A stretch of DNA of 64,000 bases from Prauserella endophytica (lineage in GTDB: Bacteria > Actinomycetota > Actinomycetes > Mycobacteriales > Pseudonocardiaceae), in the NCBI RefSeq assembly GCF_005146945.1, contig NZ_SWMS01000003.1, positions 248,001 through 312,000 of the forward strand, in the 5' to 3' direction. The notes under the pieces are model-generated. The model did no database searches, was not told the DNA's origin, and saw only the letters and a list, made by a program, of their open reading frames with translations. The translations under genes were made by a program, and so were the position numbers. Positions 1 to 8,957 of the stretch are shown here, one piece after another; positions within the stretch are counted from its first letter, which is position 1; every line of letters begins with the position of its first letter.

Positions 1-521
1 AGCAGCAGGTCGATCCCGGCGGGGAAGTCGCCGTGTCCCCTGGCGGCGGCGAACCCCTCGGGCAGGCCCCGCGGCGCGATCACGACCTCGCCGGGGAGGC
101 CGGGGCCGGTCAGCCGCAACGGCTGCTCGCCGCCGGTGACATCGGGCACCGCGAGAGCCGCGAGCGCGCCGTCCTCAGGCGCGGTGGCGCTGCCCCGGCA
201 CAGCGAGCGCAGCTCGGCGGCCGTGACGGGTCGCAGCGCCGCGACGAGGCGGGCGCGGTGGAGCGGGGCGGGCGCGGCGTTGGTGACCACGCCGGTGACG
301 TCGGCCCAGCGCGGGTCGTCGGCGAGGACGTGCACGCCTGTGCCGAGGTCGGCCAGCGCGAGCACGGGCAGCAGTGCGGCCGGGACCGTCTCGAGGGACT
401 CCTGGGGAAGCCGCGTCACGCGGCCGGGGCGGGCGATGGCGTCGAGCGTCGCCCGGAAGCTGCGCTGCGACTCGTCGGGGCGCAGGGTCGCCGACCGGAT
501 CAGATCGGCCGTCTGGTTCAT
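1..521 (-). CDS. phnH: PhnH, C-P lyase core subunit (3' end outside window)
   Basis: PhnH belongs to the cytoplasmic carbon-phosphorus lyase core (PhnGHIJ), which with PhnI and PhnG couples methylphosphonate to the ribose of ATP before C-P bond cleavage. The visible 173 codons start MNQTADLIRS, with the family's FR and ARPGR signature at about residues 22-34. PhnH is usually 190-200 residues, so only the C-terminus is missing beyond position 1. The ATG at 521-519 overlaps the phnG stop by four bases (ATGA), so translation is coupled. The remaining phnI, phnJ and so on are expected to the left of the window; that is inference. Confidence 0.85.
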   Translation of the reverse strand, partial: MNQTADLIRSATLRPDESQRSFRATLDAIARPGRVTRLPQESLETVPAALLPVLALADLGTGVHVLADDPRWADVTGVVTNAAPAPLHRARLVAALRPVTAAELRSLCRGSATAPEDGALAALAVPDVTGGEQPLRLTGPGLPGEVVIAPRGLPEGFAAARGHGDFPAGIDLL

Positions 522-949
522 GTCAGCTCCTCGAACTCGACGACGGTCGGCGCGAGCTCGGCCCACTCGGCGGCCTCGCGCTCCTGCCTCCTGCGGGCCA
601 CGCGCGCGCACAGCTCGGCGACATCGGCCGCGTGCGGCCGAGCGGCCTCGACCTCGGCGTCGAGCACCGCCGCGGCGAGCGCCGAGGCCCGGTCGTCACC
701 GAGCCGCATGGCCCACCCGCGGTGCCCGGCCAGCTCCACCTCGGCGCGGGACGCGAGCACGTCGCCGAGCAGGAACCGTTCCGCCGCAACGGGTTCGCGC
801 ACCTGTGCCGTGACGAAGCCGATCTCGGGGCCGACGAGCACGCGCACGTCGGCGCCGTCGGCGAGGCACTGGTCGGCCAGCGCCCGCAGCTCGTCCGGTT
901 CCGCCTCGGCCAGCAGGCCGCAGCGTTCCTCGCGGCTCACTTCTGTCAC
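518..949 (-). CDS. phnG: PhnG, C-P lyase subunit
   Basis: This 143-residue protein matches PhnG in size, sequence character and position directly before phnH. PhnG is part of the C-P lyase core that makes alpha-D-ribose 1-methylphosphonate 5-triphosphate from ATP and phosphonate. The start chosen is GTG at 949-947, which overlaps the TGA of the upstream regulator as GTGA; longer in-frame extensions would lie inside that regulator. The stop overlaps the phnH start as ATGA, so regulator, phnG and phnH form one translationally coupled unit. Confidence 0.82.
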   Translation of the reverse strand: MTEVSREERCGLLAEAEPDELRALADQCLADGADVRVLVGPEIGFVTAQVREPVAAERFLLGDVLASRAEVELAGHRGWAMRLGDDRASALAAAVLDAEVEAARPHAADVAELCARVARRRQEREAAEWAELAPTVVEFEELT

Positions 950-1692
950 CGCTGCTCCTCCTCGGGTTGGTCGGGATGCAAGGTCTCCTGGAGCTCGACG
1001 ACCATGCGGACGGCGTCGGCGCGTGTCCACGCGGTGCTGCAGGTGAGGCCCGCGCCGGTCTCGGCGTCGCAGCTGAGGCTCTCCACCTGCCACGTGGGTG
1101 CGCTCGCCTCGATGCGGAGGTTGCGCACCACCTCGGGCGGCGGCACGTCGAGGCTCGCGCGGCACCAGGCGCGCACGGGCTTCACCCGGCCCATCTGCCG
1201 CAGCACGAGGTCGAGCGAGTCCGCCGCCTGCAGCGCCAGCTCCAGCTCCGGCACCACGTCGACGGGGATCCACTCCTGGATCCAGGTCGCCAGCAGGTCG
1301 TCGATGTAGAACTCGCGGGCCACGCGGTGGGCGAGCGTGCCGGGCTCGCGGCGCAGCTGTGCCGCCGGCCCGGCCGGCAGCGGGAGCCGGTCGACGTCCT
1401 TGATCACCGAGCGCGGCACCGCTCCGGCCGCCTGCACTGTGGCACTCCACGACGGCGGTCTGCTGTGTGAGATCACGTAGTCGATGCGCCGGTTGACGAA
1501 CGTGCCCGCGCCCTGCACGCGGCGCACCAGCAGGCGTCGCTCCAGCTCCTGCAGTGCCGAACGGGCCGCCGCCCTGCCGACCCCGAACCGCTGCGCGAGC
1601 TCGGGCTCGCTGGCCACCCGCGTGCCCGCGGGGCGGCCGGCCAGTTCGGCGGCGAGCCGTTCGGCGATCTCCAGGTATCTCGTCGAGCTCAT
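946..1692 (-). CDS. phnF: GntR/UTRA transcriptional regulator, PhnF-like
   Basis: The 248-residue protein has an N-terminal GntR winged helix at about residues 5-70 and a C-terminal region with the length and character of a UTRA effector domain. Start ATG at 1692 is preferred because it puts SSTRYLEIAERLA directly before the DNA-binding helices; 25 more in-frame residues are possible. It sits between the importer genes and phnG, the place of PhnF in other phosphonate operons, and is coupled to phnG by a GTGA overlap. It probably senses a phosphonate and represses the operon; the ligand is inferred. The symbol rests on context more than on detailed similarity. Confidence 0.72.
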   Translation of the reverse strand: MSSTRYLEIAERLAAELAGRPAGTRVASEPELAQRFGVGRAAARSALQELERRLLVRRVQGAGTFVNRRIDYVISHSRPPSWSATVQAAGAVPRSVIKDVDRLPLPAGPAAQLRREPGTLAHRVAREFYIDDLLATWIQEWIPVDVVPELELALQAADSLDLVLRQMGRVKPVRAWCRASLDVPPPEVVRNLRIEASAPTWQVESLSCDAETGAGLTCSTAWTRADAVRMVVELQETLHPDQPEEEQR

Positions 1693-1786
1693 GTCCACGA
1701 CCCTGCGCCCCTTGCTTGTCCGGACAACTTCGCCGCGGCCAACGCGACCGGCCCCGCAGGTGAACATCCGGCACGCTTGTCGCGAA

Positions 1787-3400
1787 CTAGCCGGCCACCC
1801 TTCGCAGCCACACCGCGATCAGTTCCACCGCCATCGCCAGCGCGAACACCAGCAGCAGCACGGTGGTGACCACGCCGAACTCCAGCACCCTTGACGCGTT
1901 CTGGAGGTAGAAGCCGATGCCTCCGGCGCCGACGATGCCGAGCAGTGTCGCGGAGCGGATGTTGACGTCGAGCTGGTACAGGACGTGTCCGACGAACGCG
2001 GGCGCGGCCTGCGGCACCGTGGCCGACGCGAACACCTGCCAGCGCGTCGCCCCGGTGGCGCGCACGGCGTTCTCCACGCGCTCGTCGACCTCCTCCAGCG
2101 AGTCGGCCACGAGCTTGCCGAGCAGACCGACCGCGCCGACCGCCAGCGCGAGCGTCCCCGCGACCTCACCGAGCCCGGTGAGCACCACGAACACCACCGC
2201 GAGCACGAGCTCGGGGATGCCCCTGATGAGCACGATCAGCCCGCGGAACACGGCACCCACCCTCGGCGACGGCGCCACGTTGCGAGCGGCGAGCACCCCG
2301 ATGGGCAGTGCGAGCACGGCGCCGAGCAGCGTCGCCGCGAGCGCGATCTTCACCGTCACCCACAGTGCCGTGAGCAGGTCGGGAAGGATTCCGCCGGTCT
2401 CGGGCGGCCAGAACAGCCCGAGCGTGGTGCCCAGCCTGCTGAGCCCGTCGACGAAGCCGGCGGGGGAGAGCTCCGCGCCCCACAGCGAGGCCAGCACCAC
2501 GAGTGCCGCGACCAGGCCGTAGACGTTGCGGCGGACACGGCTCGGCGTCCACGGTGGACTGATCCGGCCCGGTGCGGGCCGGGCCCGGCTCAGCGGCGCG
2601 CGGGTGAGCGCGCGCCGGATCGCGCCGGAAAGCAGCTCCGCCAGCACGCACAGCACGAGCACCACGAAGGCGAGTGCCATGCCGCGCCGGTAGTCCAGCT
2701 CCCGGAACGCCGAGGCGATCGCGAACCCGAGGCCGTCGACGCCGACGAAGCCGAGCAGCACCGACACGCGCAGGTTGATGTCGAACCGGTGCAGCGCGGT
2801 CGACACGAACGCGGGCAGCACCTGCGGCAGCACACCGCTCGCCAGCTCCTGCGAACGGCCGGCGCCGCCCGCGCGCACTGCGGTGCGCGGTCCCTCGTCG
2901 ATCTGCTCGACGGCGTCGGCGTAGAGCTTGCCGACCATGCCCACCGAGTGCAGGCCCATCGCGAGTACCCCGGCCATCGAGCCGAGCCCGAACACGCGGA
3001 TGAACACAATGGCCAGCACCACGTCGGGCACCGCCCTGGCGAGAACGATCGCCGCCCGCGAGCCGACGCGGGCGGCGGCGTTAGGCGTGGTGTTGCCCGC
3101 CGCGAGGACGGCGGCCGGGACACTCAGCAGCACCGAGAGCAGTGTCGCCGACACCACGATCGCCAGCGTCGTGCCGCAGAGTCGGAGCAGCTCCCCGGCC
3201 GAGGGGAAGTCCAGTGGGAACATCCGCCGGGCGAAGTCGGCGGCGTTGCCGACGCTGTCGACGAGCGTGGCGACGTTGATGCCGAGGTCGCTCGCCGCCC
3301 ACACCCCGGCGCCGAGTATGGCGAGCACCACGACCGTCGCCGCCATTCCCGGCCCGGACGGAGCGGGCAGGGTCCTGCGTTCGGCTACCGCGCGGCTCAT
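1787..3400 (-). CDS. phnE: Phosphonate ABC transporter permease, tandem PhnE fusion
   Basis: This 537-residue membrane protein is two PhnE-like permeases in one chain. Each half has several hydrophobic segments and an EAA-type loop that contacts the ATPase: RTAVRAGGAGRSQEL in the first half and ENAVRATGATRWQVF in the second. Single PhnE proteins are about 260-290 residues, so one fused chain could supply both membrane halves of the importer. A polar linker rich in Arg and Pro joins the halves near residues 270-290. Start ATG at 3400 overlaps the phnC stop (ATGA). The gap of 94 bp to the phnF-like gene could hold a processing site or weak promoter. Confidence 0.85.
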   Translation of the reverse strand: MSRAVAERRTLPAPSGPGMAATVVVLAILGAGVWAASDLGINVATLVDSVGNAADFARRMFPLDFPSAGELLRLCGTTLAIVVSATLLSVLLSVPAAVLAAGNTTPNAAARVGSRAAIVLARAVPDVVLAIVFIRVFGLGSMAGVLAMGLHSVGMVGKLYADAVEQIDEGPRTAVRAGGAGRSQELASGVLPQVLPAFVSTALHRFDINLRVSVLLGFVGVDGLGFAIASAFRELDYRRGMALAFVVLVLCVLAELLSGAIRRALTRAPLSRARPAPGRISPPWTPSRVRRNVYGLVAALVVLASLWGAELSPAGFVDGLSRLGTTLGLFWPPETGGILPDLLTALWVTVKIALAATLLGAVLALPIGVLAARNVAPSPRVGAVFRGLIVLIRGIPELVLAVVFVVLTGLGEVAGTLALAVGAVGLLGKLVADSLEEVDERVENAVRATGATRWQVFASATVPQAAPAFVGHVLYQLDVNIRSATLLGIVGAGGIGFYLQNASRVLEFGVVTTVLLLVFALAMAVELIAVWLRRVAG

Positions 3401-4161
3401 GCGGCGGCAGGAACGCGCGCGACAGCCGAGTACACGGCCATCGCCTCGTCGCGGCCGAGCCCAGCGGCCTGCCGGTCGAGCACTACGCGGCCCGAGCGGA
3501 GCCCGACGACGCGGTCGCCCCAGCTCAGCGCGAGGTCGACCTGGTGGAGGCTGCACAGCACGGTGAGGTTCTGCTCAGCGCTGATCTCGCGCAGCAGCCC
3601 CATCACCTGTCCTGCCGACTCGGGGTCGAGCGAGGCCACCGGCTCGTCGGCGAGCAGGATCTCCGGCCGCTGCAGCAGGGCCCGCGCGATGGCGACCCGC
3701 TGCTGCTGCCCGCCCGACAGCGTGTCGGCGCGCTGGAACGCCTGCTCGGCCAACCCCACGCGGTCGAGGTGCCCCAGCGCCTCCTGTCGCACGCGCTTCG
3801 GGTAGGTGAACAGCCCGAGGCGCGGGCCGCGCAGCGTGCCCAGTGCGCCGGTGCAGACGTTCTCCAGCACCGTGAGCGCGCCGACGAGGTGGAACTGCTG
3901 GAAGACGAAGCCGACCCGGCGGCGCAGCGCCCGCAGCCGTGCCCCGCTGGCCGTCGCCAGGTCGGTGCCGAGCACGCTGACCGAGCCCGCGCTGGCGCGC
4001 TGGAGCCCGTCGACGTGGCGCAGCAGCGTTGACTTGCCCGACCCGGAGAGGCCGAGCAGCACGGCGATCTGCCCCTCCGGCACGCTCAGCGACACCTCGT
4101 CGAGCGCGAGGGTGGCCCCGAACCGCTTGCTGACCCGCTGGAACGTCACGACGTCGTGCAC
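3397..4161 (-). CDS. phnC: Phosphonate ABC transporter ATP-binding protein
   Basis: PhnC powers phosphonate or phosphite uptake. The 254-residue protein shows Walker A GLSGSGKST at 37-45, a Q-loop FVFQQF at about 85-90, signature LSGGQQQR at 148-155 and Walker B ILLADEP near 167-173. The spacing and the insert after the Q-loop fit PhnC (about 250-260 residues). The GTG at 4161 is chosen because the protein then begins at the usual distance from Walker A; it overlaps the phnD stop by 16 bases. It is coupled to phnE downstream. Confidence 0.88.
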   Translation of the reverse strand: MHDVVTFQRVSKRFGATLALDEVSLSVPEGQIAVLLGLSGSGKSTLLRHVDGLQRASAGSVSVLGTDLATASGARLRALRRRVGFVFQQFHLVGALTVLENVCTGALGTLRGPRLGLFTYPKRVRQEALGHLDRVGLAEQAFQRADTLSGGQQQRVAIARALLQRPEILLADEPVASLDPESAGQVMGLLREISAEQNLTVLCSLHQVDLALSWGDRVVGLRSGRVVLDRQAAGLGRDEAMAVYSAVARVPAAA

Positions 4162-5078
4162 TGCTCGTCCTTCGTGATGTCGCAGACCCGGCGCACGCCG
4201 TCGAAGAAGCCGTCGTCGACCTTCGCGAAGCCCCACACGTCGTCGCCGACGACGCAGTCCTCACCGCAGAATCCGTTGGCGCGCAGGTAGTCCACGTTGG
4301 CCTTCTCCTGCACGGCCCTGGCGATCCTGTCCCGCAGGGCCGGGTCGAGGTCGTCGCTCACCGCGATCGGCGGGCCCGCGATCACCTCGGACTTCCACAC
4401 CGTGCGCACCTCGCCCGCCTTCAACTGTCCCTTCTGGATCAGCTGCCTGTCGACCATGCTGTCCATGGCGAAGCCGACCTCACACTGTCCACTCGCGACG
4501 GAGAGTACGGAGGCGTCGTGCCCGCCGGCCATGACGGGCGTGATGCCGGACTCGGGGTCGATGCCCTCGTTGATCAGCCCGGCCGTGGGGTAGAGGTAGC
4601 CCGAGGTGGAGCCGGGGTCGACGAAGCAGGTCTTCTTGCCCCGGAAACCGGCGAGGTCGCGTACCGGTGAGCCGGCGTTGACGATGCCGTAGGACTGGTA
4701 GCCCGGCTCGGCGCCCTTCTCCTCGACCTGGGAGGCGACGGCCGTCGTCTCGACGCCGCTGTTGCGGGCGAGCACGTATGAGAACGCGCCGTACTGCGCG
4801 ATGTCGATCTTTCCGGCCCGCTGCCCCTCGATGATCGCCGCGTAGTCGGTGGCCTGCTGGAACTCGATCTCCTTGCCGGTCTCCCGCTCCAGCATGTCGA
4901 TCACCGGCTGGAACGACTCCTGCAGGCTCGTCGACTCCTCGGAGGGGATCGACGCGAAGACGAGTGTGTCGGCCTCACCGGAACCGCCGTCGTCGTTGGC
5001 CGCGCTCTGGCCGCAGCCGGCGAGAGCGAGGGCGGCGACCGCGATCAGGCAGAGGCCGCGCAGGGGAGTCGGGGACAT
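4146..5078 (-). CDS. phnD: Phosphonate ABC transporter substrate-binding lipoprotein
   Basis: This 310-residue extracytoplasmic binding protein captures phosphonates for the PhnCE importer. It has a lipoprotein signal peptide with lipobox LAGC and acylated Cys22, then a low-complexity Asp/Gly/Ser linker. The body has the PhnD/SsuA-type periplasmic-binding fold, including FASIPSEES at its start and the conserved DPGSTSGYLYPTA region. The ATG at 5078 is chosen because it begins the signal peptide; the 21 earlier in-frame codons do not extend it. It is the first gene of the phnDCE set and lies 135 bp downstream of phoD on the same strand. Confidence 0.88.
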   Translation of the reverse strand: MSPTPLRGLCLIAVAALALAGCGQSAANDDGGSGEADTLVFASIPSEESTSLQESFQPVIDMLERETGKEIEFQQATDYAAIIEGQRAGKIDIAQYGAFSYVLARNSGVETTAVASQVEEKGAEPGYQSYGIVNAGSPVRDLAGFRGKKTCFVDPGSTSGYLYPTAGLINEGIDPESGITPVMAGGHDASVLSVASGQCEVGFAMDSMVDRQLIQKGQLKAGEVRTVWKSEVIAGPPIAVSDDLDPALRDRIARAVQEKANVDYLRANGFCGEDCVVGDDVWGFAKVDDGFFDGVRRVCDITKDEQCTTS

Positions 5079-5213
5079 GGAGGCGCCTCTCTCTCTGGGG
5101 TGGTGGCACCAGAGAGGTTGCGTGCGAGGGATGCCCGCCACGGGGACTCCGGGTTACCGGAAACCGAACGCGGCGGGTCGCCTCTCTTCACCCGACCGGA
5201 CGACCACGCCGGG

Positions 5214-6794
5214 TCACGCACGGTGCGCGCCCGGCCTGCCCTCCTCGACCACGAACGACGCGAACGTCGACTCGCCGGCGTCGCGGCGGCCGACCGTGTC
5301 GACCATCTGCAGGTCTGCCCGGAACTCCTTGCGGTCGACCCGGCACCGGACGTAACCGCGCCGGTCGCCGTCGAAGAACCGGATGTGCGGGTTGTACTTG
5401 ATCATCGGCCCGTAGTAGGGCCCATAGACCTCGCCGTCGCCGTTGGAGGAGACGGACGTGCCGACGAACTCGGTCGCGACCACGGGGGAGTCGGGGCGGT
5501 CGAAGTCGCCGTGGATGTCGTTGACGAAGCTGGAGTGCCAGTCGCCGGTGACGACCACCGGATTGCGCACGCCGTGGCGCGTCCAGGCGTCGGTGAGGCG
5601 CTTGCGGGCGGCGGGGAAGCCGTCCCACGCGTCGTGCCACAGCCTGCTGCCCGAGGGCCCGTCGTGATCGAGCCGCGCCATCATCACGTTGCTGCCGAGG
5701 AGGTTCCACGTCGCCGACGACGCGGCGAACCCGTCGTAGAGCCACCTCTCCTGCTGGAAGCCGAGCATCGTCACGTCGGGCGCGTACGCGGCCGCGCACG
5801 CGTCCGCCTCGCCCCAGCCGCACGGCGGCACGCTCCGGTGCTGCCTGCCGTCGACCACGTCGAGCTGCGCGAGCCTGCCCCAGCGGAGCCTGCGGTGGAT
5901 GCGGGGCCCGCCGAGCGCGTCGTGCCGCGAGGGCGCGCGCACGGGTTGGTGCTCGTACCACGCCTGGTACGCGGCCGCCCGCAACGCGCTGATGTCGCCC
6001 GCCTGTTCCTGCTCGGTACCCGCGTAGTCGTTCCTGACCTCGTGGTCGTCCCACGTCACCAGCCACGGGAACCGCGCGTGCGCGAGCCGCAGGTCGGGGT
6101 CGCTCTTGTAGAGGGCGTATTGCATCCGCCAGCGTTCGAGGTCCAGCGGCGCGGAGCGCAGCACGTCGGGCGTGTCCTGCCCGCGGTAGCCGCCGTCGGC
6201 GGGGATGCCGCCCTCGTAGACGTAGTCTCCGAGGTGCAGCACCAGGTCGAGGTCCTCCCGCGCCAGGTGCCGGTAGGACGGATAGTAGCCGCTGGCCCAG
6301 TCCTGGCAGGACGCGAACGCGAACGCCAGCGCGCCCACCGGCGCTCCGGAACGCGGTGCCGTCCTGGTGCGGCCGACGGGGGAGACGTCGCCGCGATAGC
6401 GGAACCGGTAGAACCACTCGCGGTCCGAGGCGAGCCCCTCGACCTCCACGTGCACCGAGTGCGCCAGCTCCGGCAGCGCCCACGCCGAGCCGACGGCGAC
6501 GACGTGACGAAAGCGCTCGTCGCGCGAGACCTGCCACTCCACGGGCACCCTGCGGGGTTGCATGCCGCCGCCGGGCACGAACGGTTCTGGCACCAGCCGC
6601 GTCCACAGCACCACGCCCGTTGCGGTGGGATCACCGCTGGCGACACCCAGCTGGAACGGGTAGTTGCCGCCACCAGGCCTGGTCGTGGCCGCGGCGCGGC
6701 CGACGGGCGACCCGGCCAGCGCGGCGGCACCGGCGACGGCGGAGACTCCGGCGAGGAACCGCCGGCGGCCGAGATCGGTCGAGGCTTCGCTCAT
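5214..6794 (-). CDS. phoD: Secreted alkaline phosphatase, PhoD family
   Basis: PhoD enzymes release phosphate from mono- and diesters outside the cell using a Ca/Fe metal centre. The 526-residue protein has a twin-arginine signal with RRRFLAG at residues 10-16 and an Ala-rich h-region. An N-terminal PhoD domain is followed by a metallophosphatase domain with ASCQDW, HLGDYVYE, WDDHEVRNDY and TGDWHSSF, the usual metal-ligand motifs. Length is typical. It precedes the phosphonate import genes on the same strand, which suggests a common phosphate-starvation response, although I could not identify a PhoP box by eye. Confidence 0.88.
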   Translation of the reverse strand: MSEASTDLGRRRFLAGVSAVAGAAALAGSPVGRAAATTRPGGGNYPFQLGVASGDPTATGVVLWTRLVPEPFVPGGGMQPRRVPVEWQVSRDERFRHVVAVGSAWALPELAHSVHVEVEGLASDREWFYRFRYRGDVSPVGRTRTAPRSGAPVGALAFAFASCQDWASGYYPSYRHLAREDLDLVLHLGDYVYEGGIPADGGYRGQDTPDVLRSAPLDLERWRMQYALYKSDPDLRLAHARFPWLVTWDDHEVRNDYAGTEQEQAGDISALRAAAYQAWYEHQPVRAPSRHDALGGPRIHRRLRWGRLAQLDVVDGRQHRSVPPCGWGEADACAAAYAPDVTMLGFQQERWLYDGFAASSATWNLLGSNVMMARLDHDGPSGSRLWHDAWDGFPAARKRLTDAWTRHGVRNPVVVTGDWHSSFVNDIHGDFDRPDSPVVATEFVGTSVSSNGDGEVYGPYYGPMIKYNPHIRFFDGDRRGYVRCRVDRKEFRADLQMVDTVGRRDAGESTFASFVVEEGRPGAHRA

Positions 6795-6893
6795 CCGCCC
6801 TGTCTAACCGGTCCCGGTGGCTCCGGGGCCACGCCCAGGTGAACCGCGGATGGGGGCCAGGCGTCGCGACCCCGGCCGACTCGCTGCCGCCCG

Positions 6894-6954
6894 CGATGCA
6901 GTGAAGGCCACCATGCCTGCGTTCAACGCAGTGAAGGTGGCCTTCACTGCATCG
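6894..6954. repeat. Dispersed hairpin repeat, copy A; probable cysC terminator
   Basis: Perfect 19-bp arms (6894-6912 and 6936-6954; left arm contains GATGCAGTGAAGGCCACC) enclose a 23-nt loop that has its own 7-bp stem, CTGCGTT/AACGCAG. A copy in the opposite orientation lies at 60660-60712, with loop identical and arms identical over 15 bp. Copy A begins 15 bp past the cysC stop codon, which suits an intrinsic terminator without a U-tract. In one frame it reads as a short peptide (MKATMPAFN...), which is an artefact of the repeat. Confidence 0.85.
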
Positions 6955-6969
6955 GGGCGAGCGCGCCCG

Positions 6970-7575
6970 CTACCGGCCGGAGGACTCCCGCCCGCTCAGG
7001 ACCGGCCGCTCCAGGTACTCCAGCAGGCCACGCTCGAGCAGCAGGTCCACGATGCGGCCCGCCGCCGTCTCGGCGTCCAGCTCGCTCGTGTCCACCCGCA
7101 GGTCGGGCGCCTCGGGCTGCTCGTAGACGTCGTCCACGCCGGTCAGCCCCGTGATCTCACCCGAGGCGACCTTCGCGTAGAGCCCCTTCGGGTCGCGGCG
7201 CGCGCACTCCCGCAGCGGCGTGCTCACGTACACCTCCAGGAACGCCGACCCGCGCTCCTCGTGGCGCTGCCGCACCGCCTGCCGCGTCTCGGCGTACGGG
7301 GCGATCACCGGCACCAGCGTGAGCACCCGGTGCCGCGACAGCAACTCGGCGATGAACCCGACACGCCGGCCCTGCGCGTCCCGGTCCGGCCGGGAGAACC
7401 CGAGGTCACTGGAGATGGTCTTGCGGATCTCGTCGCCGTCGAGGACCTCGACCTCGGCATCGTCTCCGACCAGGGACGCCACCGTCCGGGCGAGGGTCGA
7501 CTTGCCCGCGCCCGACAGGCCGGTCAGCCATACCGTCACACCGCGGTTGAGCCGCAGGGCGGGGCCCGGTGACAT
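6970..7575 (-). CDS. cysC: Adenylylsulfate (APS) kinase
   Basis: APS kinase phosphorylates adenylylsulfate to PAPS, the sulfate donor. The 201-residue protein has the P-loop GLSGAGKST at 19-27, the FSRPDRD segment that binds APS, and DPKGLYAKV followed by TGVDDVYEQP near the C-terminus, all standard for CysC. The serine that is phosphorylated in the E. coli enzyme (SPHRAER) is alanine here (IAPYAETR). ATG 7575 is chosen because a strong GAGGAGG ribosome site lies just upstream. It is divergent from a sulfotransferase-like gene and has no sulfate-assimilation neighbours, so its PAPS may serve that enzyme. Confidence 0.87.
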   Translation of the reverse strand: MSPGPALRLNRGVTVWLTGLSGAGKSTLARTVASLVGDDAEVEVLDGDEIRKTISSDLGFSRPDRDAQGRRVGFIAELLSRHRVLTLVPVIAPYAETRQAVRQRHEERGSAFLEVYVSTPLRECARRDPKGLYAKVASGEITGLTGVDDVYEQPEAPDLRVDTSELDAETAAGRIVDLLLERGLLEYLERPVLSGRESSGR

Positions 7576-7729
7576 ACAAGGTCCTCCTCGGTATCGCCCG
7601 GCCACGGGGCCGGTCCTCGCTCATGGTCGCCCATCATGCCGCCCAGCACGTCGTTCGTATCGTGCTGAGAGAAATAATCAGGAAGGTGCCAGGAAACCAT
7701 CCCGCCCGACCCACTAACATCCCGGGGCC

Positions 7730-8902
7730 ATGACCTCCCCCACCCAGCGGGTGTACCTGCACATCGGCTTGCCGAAGACGGGCACCACGTCCCTGCAGGA
7801 ACTGCTCTGGCACCACCGCGAGGCGATCGCCGAGGACGGGGTCCTCTACCCGGGGCACGACGAGGCCGCCCACCACCGCGCCGCCATGGACGTGCACCAG
7901 GGCCGGTACGGGCAGTGGAAGGAGCCCGGCACGGCCGGCTCGTGGGACTGGATCGTCGAGCAGGCCCGCGCCTGGCGGGGCACGTCGGTGATCTCCACGG
8001 AGCTGCTGGCTCCCGCGAGCCCCGCCGAAGCCGCCGTCGCGCTGGCCGACCTCGACTTCGCCGAGGTGCACCTGCTGTGCACCGCCCGTGACCTCGCCCG
8101 GCAGATTCCGTCGGTGTGGCAGGAGAACGTCAAGACCCGGCAGCGGACGTCGTTCGCCGACTTCCTCGCCGCGCTGCGCGAGCCGGAGCTGAACGACACC
8201 TCCCGCCTGTTCTGGGACTACCAGGACCTGCCAAGGGTCCTGCGCACGTGGGGAGCGGGCCTGCCGCCCGAGCGGGTCCACGTGGTCACCGTGCCGCCGC
8301 GCGGGGCAGCGAGCGGCGTGCTGTGGGAGCGGTTCGCGTCCGTGCTCGGGCTCGATCCGGCCAGGTTCCCCAGCGACGTGCCGCTCTACAACAACTTCTC
8401 CCTCGGCATGACCGAGACCGAGTTGCTGCGCCGCGTCAACACCGCGCTCGGTGACGAGATGCCGTGGCTGCGCTACGCGGACGTGGTCAAGGACGACTTC
8501 GCCGCGAAGGTCCTGTCGCAGCTCAGCGGTTCCACTCACATCCCGCTGCCCGCCAGGGATCACAGCTGGGTCGCCGAGGCCGCACAGAGGTTCCACGACG
8601 AGCTGGCCGCCGCCGGGTACGACGTCGTCGGCGATCTCGGTGACCTGCTGCCGTCGGCACCGGCGGGCAAGGCCGCCGACGCCGACGCGGCGGCGCCGAC
8701 GGACGCCGAGCTCCTCGCCACCGCCGTCGACGCGCTCGTGGCCCTGCTGCGGCGGGATCCCCCGCGGGCTCCCGCGCCGCCCCCGCCGCCGACGGGCGTC
8801 GGCCGGTTCCGGCAGACGCTGCTGCACCTGACCGAGCAGTACCCGCAGGCGATGCACGCCCGGCGGCTCTACTGGCGGGCCAAGGCTCAGCTGCGCCGCT
8901 GA
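7730..8902 (+). CDS. Sulfotransferase-like protein
   Basis: The N-terminus HIGLPKTGTTSLQ (residues 11-23) matches the 5'-phosphosulfate loop of PAPS-dependent sulfotransferases. A second segment, CTARDLARQIPSVWQ, fits the 3'-phosphate site with its Arg and Ser. The protein is 390 residues, with a Pro-rich stretch and a basic end at the C-terminus. No ribosome site precedes the ATG; a TAACAT box at 7715-7720 would start transcription about at the ATG, so the mRNA may be leaderless. Being divergent from cysC supports PAPS use. The acceptor (glycolipid, glycan or small molecule) is unknown. Confidence 0.7.
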   Translation: MTSPTQRVYLHIGLPKTGTTSLQELLWHHREAIAEDGVLYPGHDEAAHHRAAMDVHQGRYGQWKEPGTAGSWDWIVEQARAWRGTSVISTELLAPASPAEAAVALADLDFAEVHLLCTARDLARQIPSVWQENVKTRQRTSFADFLAALREPELNDTSRLFWDYQDLPRVLRTWGAGLPPERVHVVTVPPRGAASGVLWERFASVLGLDPARFPSDVPLYNNFSLGMTETELLRRVNTALGDEMPWLRYADVVKDDFAAKVLSQLSGSTHIPLPARDHSWVAEAAQRFHDELAAAGYDVVGDLGDLLPSAPAGKAADADAAAPTDAELLATAVDALVALLRRDPPRAPAPPPPPTGVGRFRQTLLHLTEQYPQAMHARRLYWRAKAQLRR

Positions 8903-8957
8903 CACTTCGACCGTTTCGGGTGGTTGAGACGCGGGAACGGCGGGGTAGCCGGGCGCC

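Noticed and set aside
5079-5213. PHO box (PhoP site) between phoD and phnD
   Set aside because: I looked for the GTTCACC-type direct repeats expected in actinomycetes and saw none convincing, so I do not annotate it.
6901-6970. Short peptide MKATMPAFNAVKVAFTA at both hairpin repeats
   Set aside because: It is the translation of the inverted repeat, not a conserved protein; both copies are at gene ends.
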